Of a stretch of 7,091 nt of DNA, positions 5,413-7,091 are shown piece by piece. Under the pieces are notes generated by a model. It saw nothing but the letters and a program-made list of their open reading frames with translations, was not told where the DNA came from and did not search any database. Numbering within the stretch: position 1 is the first letter of the stretch; each line of letters begins with the position of its first letter. Source of the DNA: Porphyromonadaceae bacterium (GTDB taxonomy: Bacteria > Bacteroidota > Bacteroidia > Bacteroidales > Tannerellaceae); NCBI GenBank assembly GCA_003517945.1, contig DOZP01000120.1, forward strand, positions 18,413 through 25,503, written 5' to 3'. A program made the position numbers and the translations under genes.

Positions 5413-6597
5413 CTAAAACAACTTCCTTATATCCATCGAAAGAAAATTTTCGACGCCAATACCACCATCGCCAACAATAAATGAGGATTGAGAGTTAAAG
5501 AGTTGTCTGAATTTATCCAGTCCTTCCGTTCTCTTTTCCGCATTGCTTTTGACTTCAATGGCTACCACAGAACCCTTCTTTCGCAGAATGAAATCCACCT
5601 CATCATTGCGTTCGCGCCAGTAAAACACCTCAAAACGATGAATAAATGCTTGGCTGACAAGATAAGCCCCGATACCTGATTCAAAGATATGTCCCCATGC
5701 TTTACGGTCAAGAATCGCTTGTTCAAAAGTAAGGGGATTATACACTATTTTCAACGCATTATTGTAAACTTGCAATTTGGGAATGCTGGCTTTTCGTCTT
5801 GCCGTATCAATACTGAATTTCTGAAGTCCGCAAAGTAATCCACTTTCGTCCAATAAATTGATATATCCAGCCAAAGTAGCCGTATTACCAGCATCTTGTA
5901 ACGAACCTAACATCTTATTCAAAGAGAGCAATCCTCCGGAATAAGCAGCTCCTAACTCGAATGTCTGACGCAGCAAAGCGGGCTTGCTTATGGGAGTATC
6001 CATTAAAATATCCTTATTGATCGTAGCTTCAATAATGGACGATTGAATATATTGCTGAAAGCGGTCATCATCATTAATCAAAGATGCCGCACCGGGATAA
6101 CTGCCGTAGAACAGATATTGGTCAAGCGAGAAACCAAAACATTCTTTCATTTCCTGATAGCTCCAGTGGCTCATACGGATTTCTTCGAATCGTCCTGCCA
6201 ATGATTCTGACAACCCCTTTTCCAATAGTACGCGACTACTGCCAAGAAGCAAGACTTTGATAGTACGATCATGGAATGTATCATCATCCCACTCTTTTTT
6301 CACGACTTCGCTCCAGTTGGCTATTTTCTGAATCTCATCAATAACGAGAATTATACTTTCCCAACCACGGTTCTCTTTCAAACTGCGAACAGCCGCCCAG
6401 CAATTAGAAATCCAGGCACTATTTGTAGCCGGAACATTATCGGCAGAGAACAACTGATAAGGAGCATCCAAATCTTTAAGCACCTGCTTAACTACGGTCG
6501 ATTTACCTATCTGACGAGCACCCATAACGACCTGAATGAATCGTCGCTGCTCTTTAAGTCTGCTCTTAATAATCTGATATTCTGCCCTTTTATACAT
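5413..6597 (-). CDS. AAA ATPase with C-terminal nuclease-like domain (AAA_14 / DUF4143 family)
   Basis: The 394-residue protein has an N-terminal AAA domain: Walker A GARQIGKST (26-34), Walker B ILVIDEIQK (83-91, Asp87-Glu88), a sensor-like LLLGSSR (116-122) and the LAGRFEEI segment typical of this family. The C-terminal DUF4143 part ends with E-V-D (Asp335), then IEVK (Glu348, Lys350), the spacing of a PD-(D/E)XK nuclease fold. The family is widespread and expanded in Bacteroidales, but its cellular role is not settled. I chose the ATG at 6597 (MYKRAEYQ); the frame extends eight codons to a TTG at 6621 inside the promoter-proximal repeat, which is a poor start. It has its own -7 element and appears to be monocistronic, with a terminator separating it from the P-type ATPase upstream. 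Length and motifs are complete, so it is probably functional. Confidence 0.88.
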   Translation of the reverse strand: MYKRAEYQIIKSRLKEQRRFIQVVMGARQIGKSTVVKQVLKDLDAPYQLFSADNVPATNSAWISNCWAAVRSLKENRGWESIILVIDEIQKIANWSEVVKKEWDDDTFHDRTIKVLLLGSSRVLLEKGLSESLAGRFEEIRMSHWSYQEMKECFGFSLDQYLFYGSYPGAASLINDDDRFQQYIQSSIIEATINKDILMDTPISKPALLRQTFELGAAYSGGLLSLNKMLGSLQDAGNTATLAGYINLLDESGLLCGLQKFSIDTARRKASIPKLQVYNNALKIVYNPLTFEQAILDRKAWGHIFESGIGAYLVSQAFIHRFEVFYWRERNDEVDFILRKKGSVVAIEVKSNAEKRTEGLDKFRQLFNSQSSFIVGDGGIGVENFLSMDIRKLF

Positions 6598-6608
6598 ATT
6601 GATACATT

Positions 6609-6643
6609 TTACGCAGTGCAATGCGTATTCTTACGCAGTGCAA
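6609..6643. repeat. 13-bp direct repeat across the AAA ATPase promoter start
   Basis: TTACGCAGTGCAA occurs at 6609-6621 and again at 6631-6643, 22 bases apart, or about two helical turns. The distal copy overlaps the -7 element and the predicted start of transcription; the proximal copy lies in the leader just before the ATG at 6597. The first copy also belongs to an inverted repeat, ACGCA/TGCGT, at 6611-6626. The position is what one expects of an operator for a regulator not in this window, or for the product itself. Confidence 0.6.
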
Positions 6644-6648
6644 AGATA
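6641..6648 (-). promoter_or_regulatory. -7 promoter element for the AAA ATPase gene
   Basis: The - strand reads TATCTTTG, a perfect TAnnTTTG match. The start of transcription would be near 6634, giving a leader of about 37 bases to the ATG at 6597. The sequence upstream is very AT-rich with no clear -33 box. Confidence 0.6.
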
Positions 6649-6805
6649 ATAAATATATCAGATTTATAACGATACGCTTATGAAGAAAAACGATAGCCAT
6701 GTTCACAAAAGCCGAAAAGTGGTCGCTTCATTTTGCATCAAGTACAAAGAACGATTTGTGACTACAAGTATAATGATTCTTCTCTATCAGAGAAAATTAT
6801 TGAAC
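6649..6805. other. intergenic stretch upstream of the AAA ATPase promoter
   Basis: No supported gene is seen. A 55-codon + strand reading frame (6680-6847) runs into the terminator stem and has a Lys-rich, non-protein-like composition. The only structure is a small perfect hairpin, TTCTCT-ATC-AGAGAA, at 6780-6794. Confidence 0.4.
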
Positions 6806-6860
6806 AAAAAAAAAGAACCAATGATTTCATGTCATAAGGGATGTTAAATCATTGGTTCTT
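6806..6860 (-). terminator. rho-independent terminator for the P-type ATPase gene
   Basis: A perfect 15-bp stem (6813-6827 with 6846-6860, AAGAACCAATGATTT and its complement) encloses an 18-base loop. On the - strand it is followed by an unbroken run of nine T (6806-6814 as A on the + strand, partly in the stem). It lies about 30 bases after the stop of the P-type ATPase gene. It should insulate the AAA ATPase gene from that transcript. On the + strand it has only a broken T stretch. Confidence 0.88.
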
Positions 6861-6887
6861 CTTAAATTGTGTAAGATATGGCGAGTA

Positions 6888-7091
6888 TTACTTCTTAAAT
6901 ACTCGTACAATTTCACCAACCCACAATACTAATGAAGTAACTCCTATTATAATACCCCAATCTTCCCATTTTAGAGGAACGACATTAAACATTTCACCTC
7001 CAATGGTTACAATCAGCCACTGACCTGCAAGAATTACAAGGGCTATGGCAAGAAAGCCTTTACATTGGCTCAAAATCGCAAATGCCGATTT
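6888..7091 (-). CDS. C-terminal end of a cation-transporting P-type ATPase (partial)
   Basis: The frame is open from the window edge to a stop at 6888-6890 and gives 67 residues. It holds two membrane-spanning segments, FLAIALVILAGQWLIVTIGG and, after it, WGIIIGVTSLVLWVGEIVRV, joined by a loop with EMFNVVPLKWEDW. This pattern (GGxMFxVxPL, then the last helix ending LVLWxGE) is the conserved C-terminus of PMCA-like calcium-translocating P-type ATPases in Bacteroidota. Such pumps use ATP to drive cations out across the inner membrane. The catalytic DKTG and the metal-binding helices lie outside the window, so the ion is uncertain. A TTG at 7073 is not a real start, since the coding pattern continues upstream of it. 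A strong terminator follows. Confidence 0.78.
   Translation of the reverse strand, partial: KSAFAILSQCKGFLAIALVILAGQWLIVTIGGEMFNVVPLKWEDWGIIIGVTSLVLWVGEIVRVFKK

Noticed and set aside
6271..6669. 132-codon open frame on the + strand
   Set aside because: It is antisense to the AAA ATPase gene and its promoter, and shows no recognisable motif.

Overview
The window looks like Bacteroidales chromosome (Bacteroides, Barnesiella or a relative; the genus cannot be fixed from the sequence alone). Three things point there: a MnmE with an ordinary Bacteroidota-type sequence, perfect matches to the Bacteroidota -7 promoter element TAnnTTTG in front of several genes, and almost no Shine-Dalgarno sequences before the starts. 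Housekeeping genes sit at both edges: the 3' tail of an unidentified gene plus mnmE on the left (1-1540, + strand), and the 3' end of a cation-transporting P-type ATPase with a strong terminator on the right (6806-7091, - strand). The roughly 5.2 kb between them is a patchwork of accessory genes, visibly richer in A+T than mnmE, with two broken genes in it.

Left part of the island (1541-2052, - strand): a small XRE-type regulator is followed one base later by the first ~32 codons of a type I restriction subunit (hsdR). That reading stops resembling HsdR at about 1752, exactly where a 10-bp-spaced TGAGAC array begins. This is the stump of a type I restriction-modification locus.

Middle (2169-5091, + strand): transcribed divergently from the XRE gene is a tight two-gene unit, 4 bases apart. 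It holds a GmrSD-like DUF262-DUF1524 protein (601 aa) and a Fic-domain protein (370 aa). The two -7 elements stand back to back, with a 17-bp palindrome between them that would suit the XRE protein or another dimeric regulator. The fic gene carries three perfect copies of an 11-bp unit just after the Fic domain. Gain or loss of one copy shifts the frame into a stop within about 15 codons and removes the C-terminal winged-helix-like domain, so the gene could switch by slippage.

Right part (5092-6805): a nested inverted-repeat region downstream of fic, a frameshifted remnant resembling a CHC2 zinc-finger primase on the - strand, then a complete AAA ATPase of the AAA_14/DUF4143 type (394 aa, - strand) with its own -7 element and a 13-bp direct repeat across its transcription start.

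Read together, this is a small defence or conflict island: a candidate modification-dependent nuclease, a candidate AMP-transferase, a regulator, and remains of earlier occupants. The DUF262-Fic pair with divergent XRE control and a frame-switching repeat is the best candidate for a poorly described system. Its function as a unit is inference.
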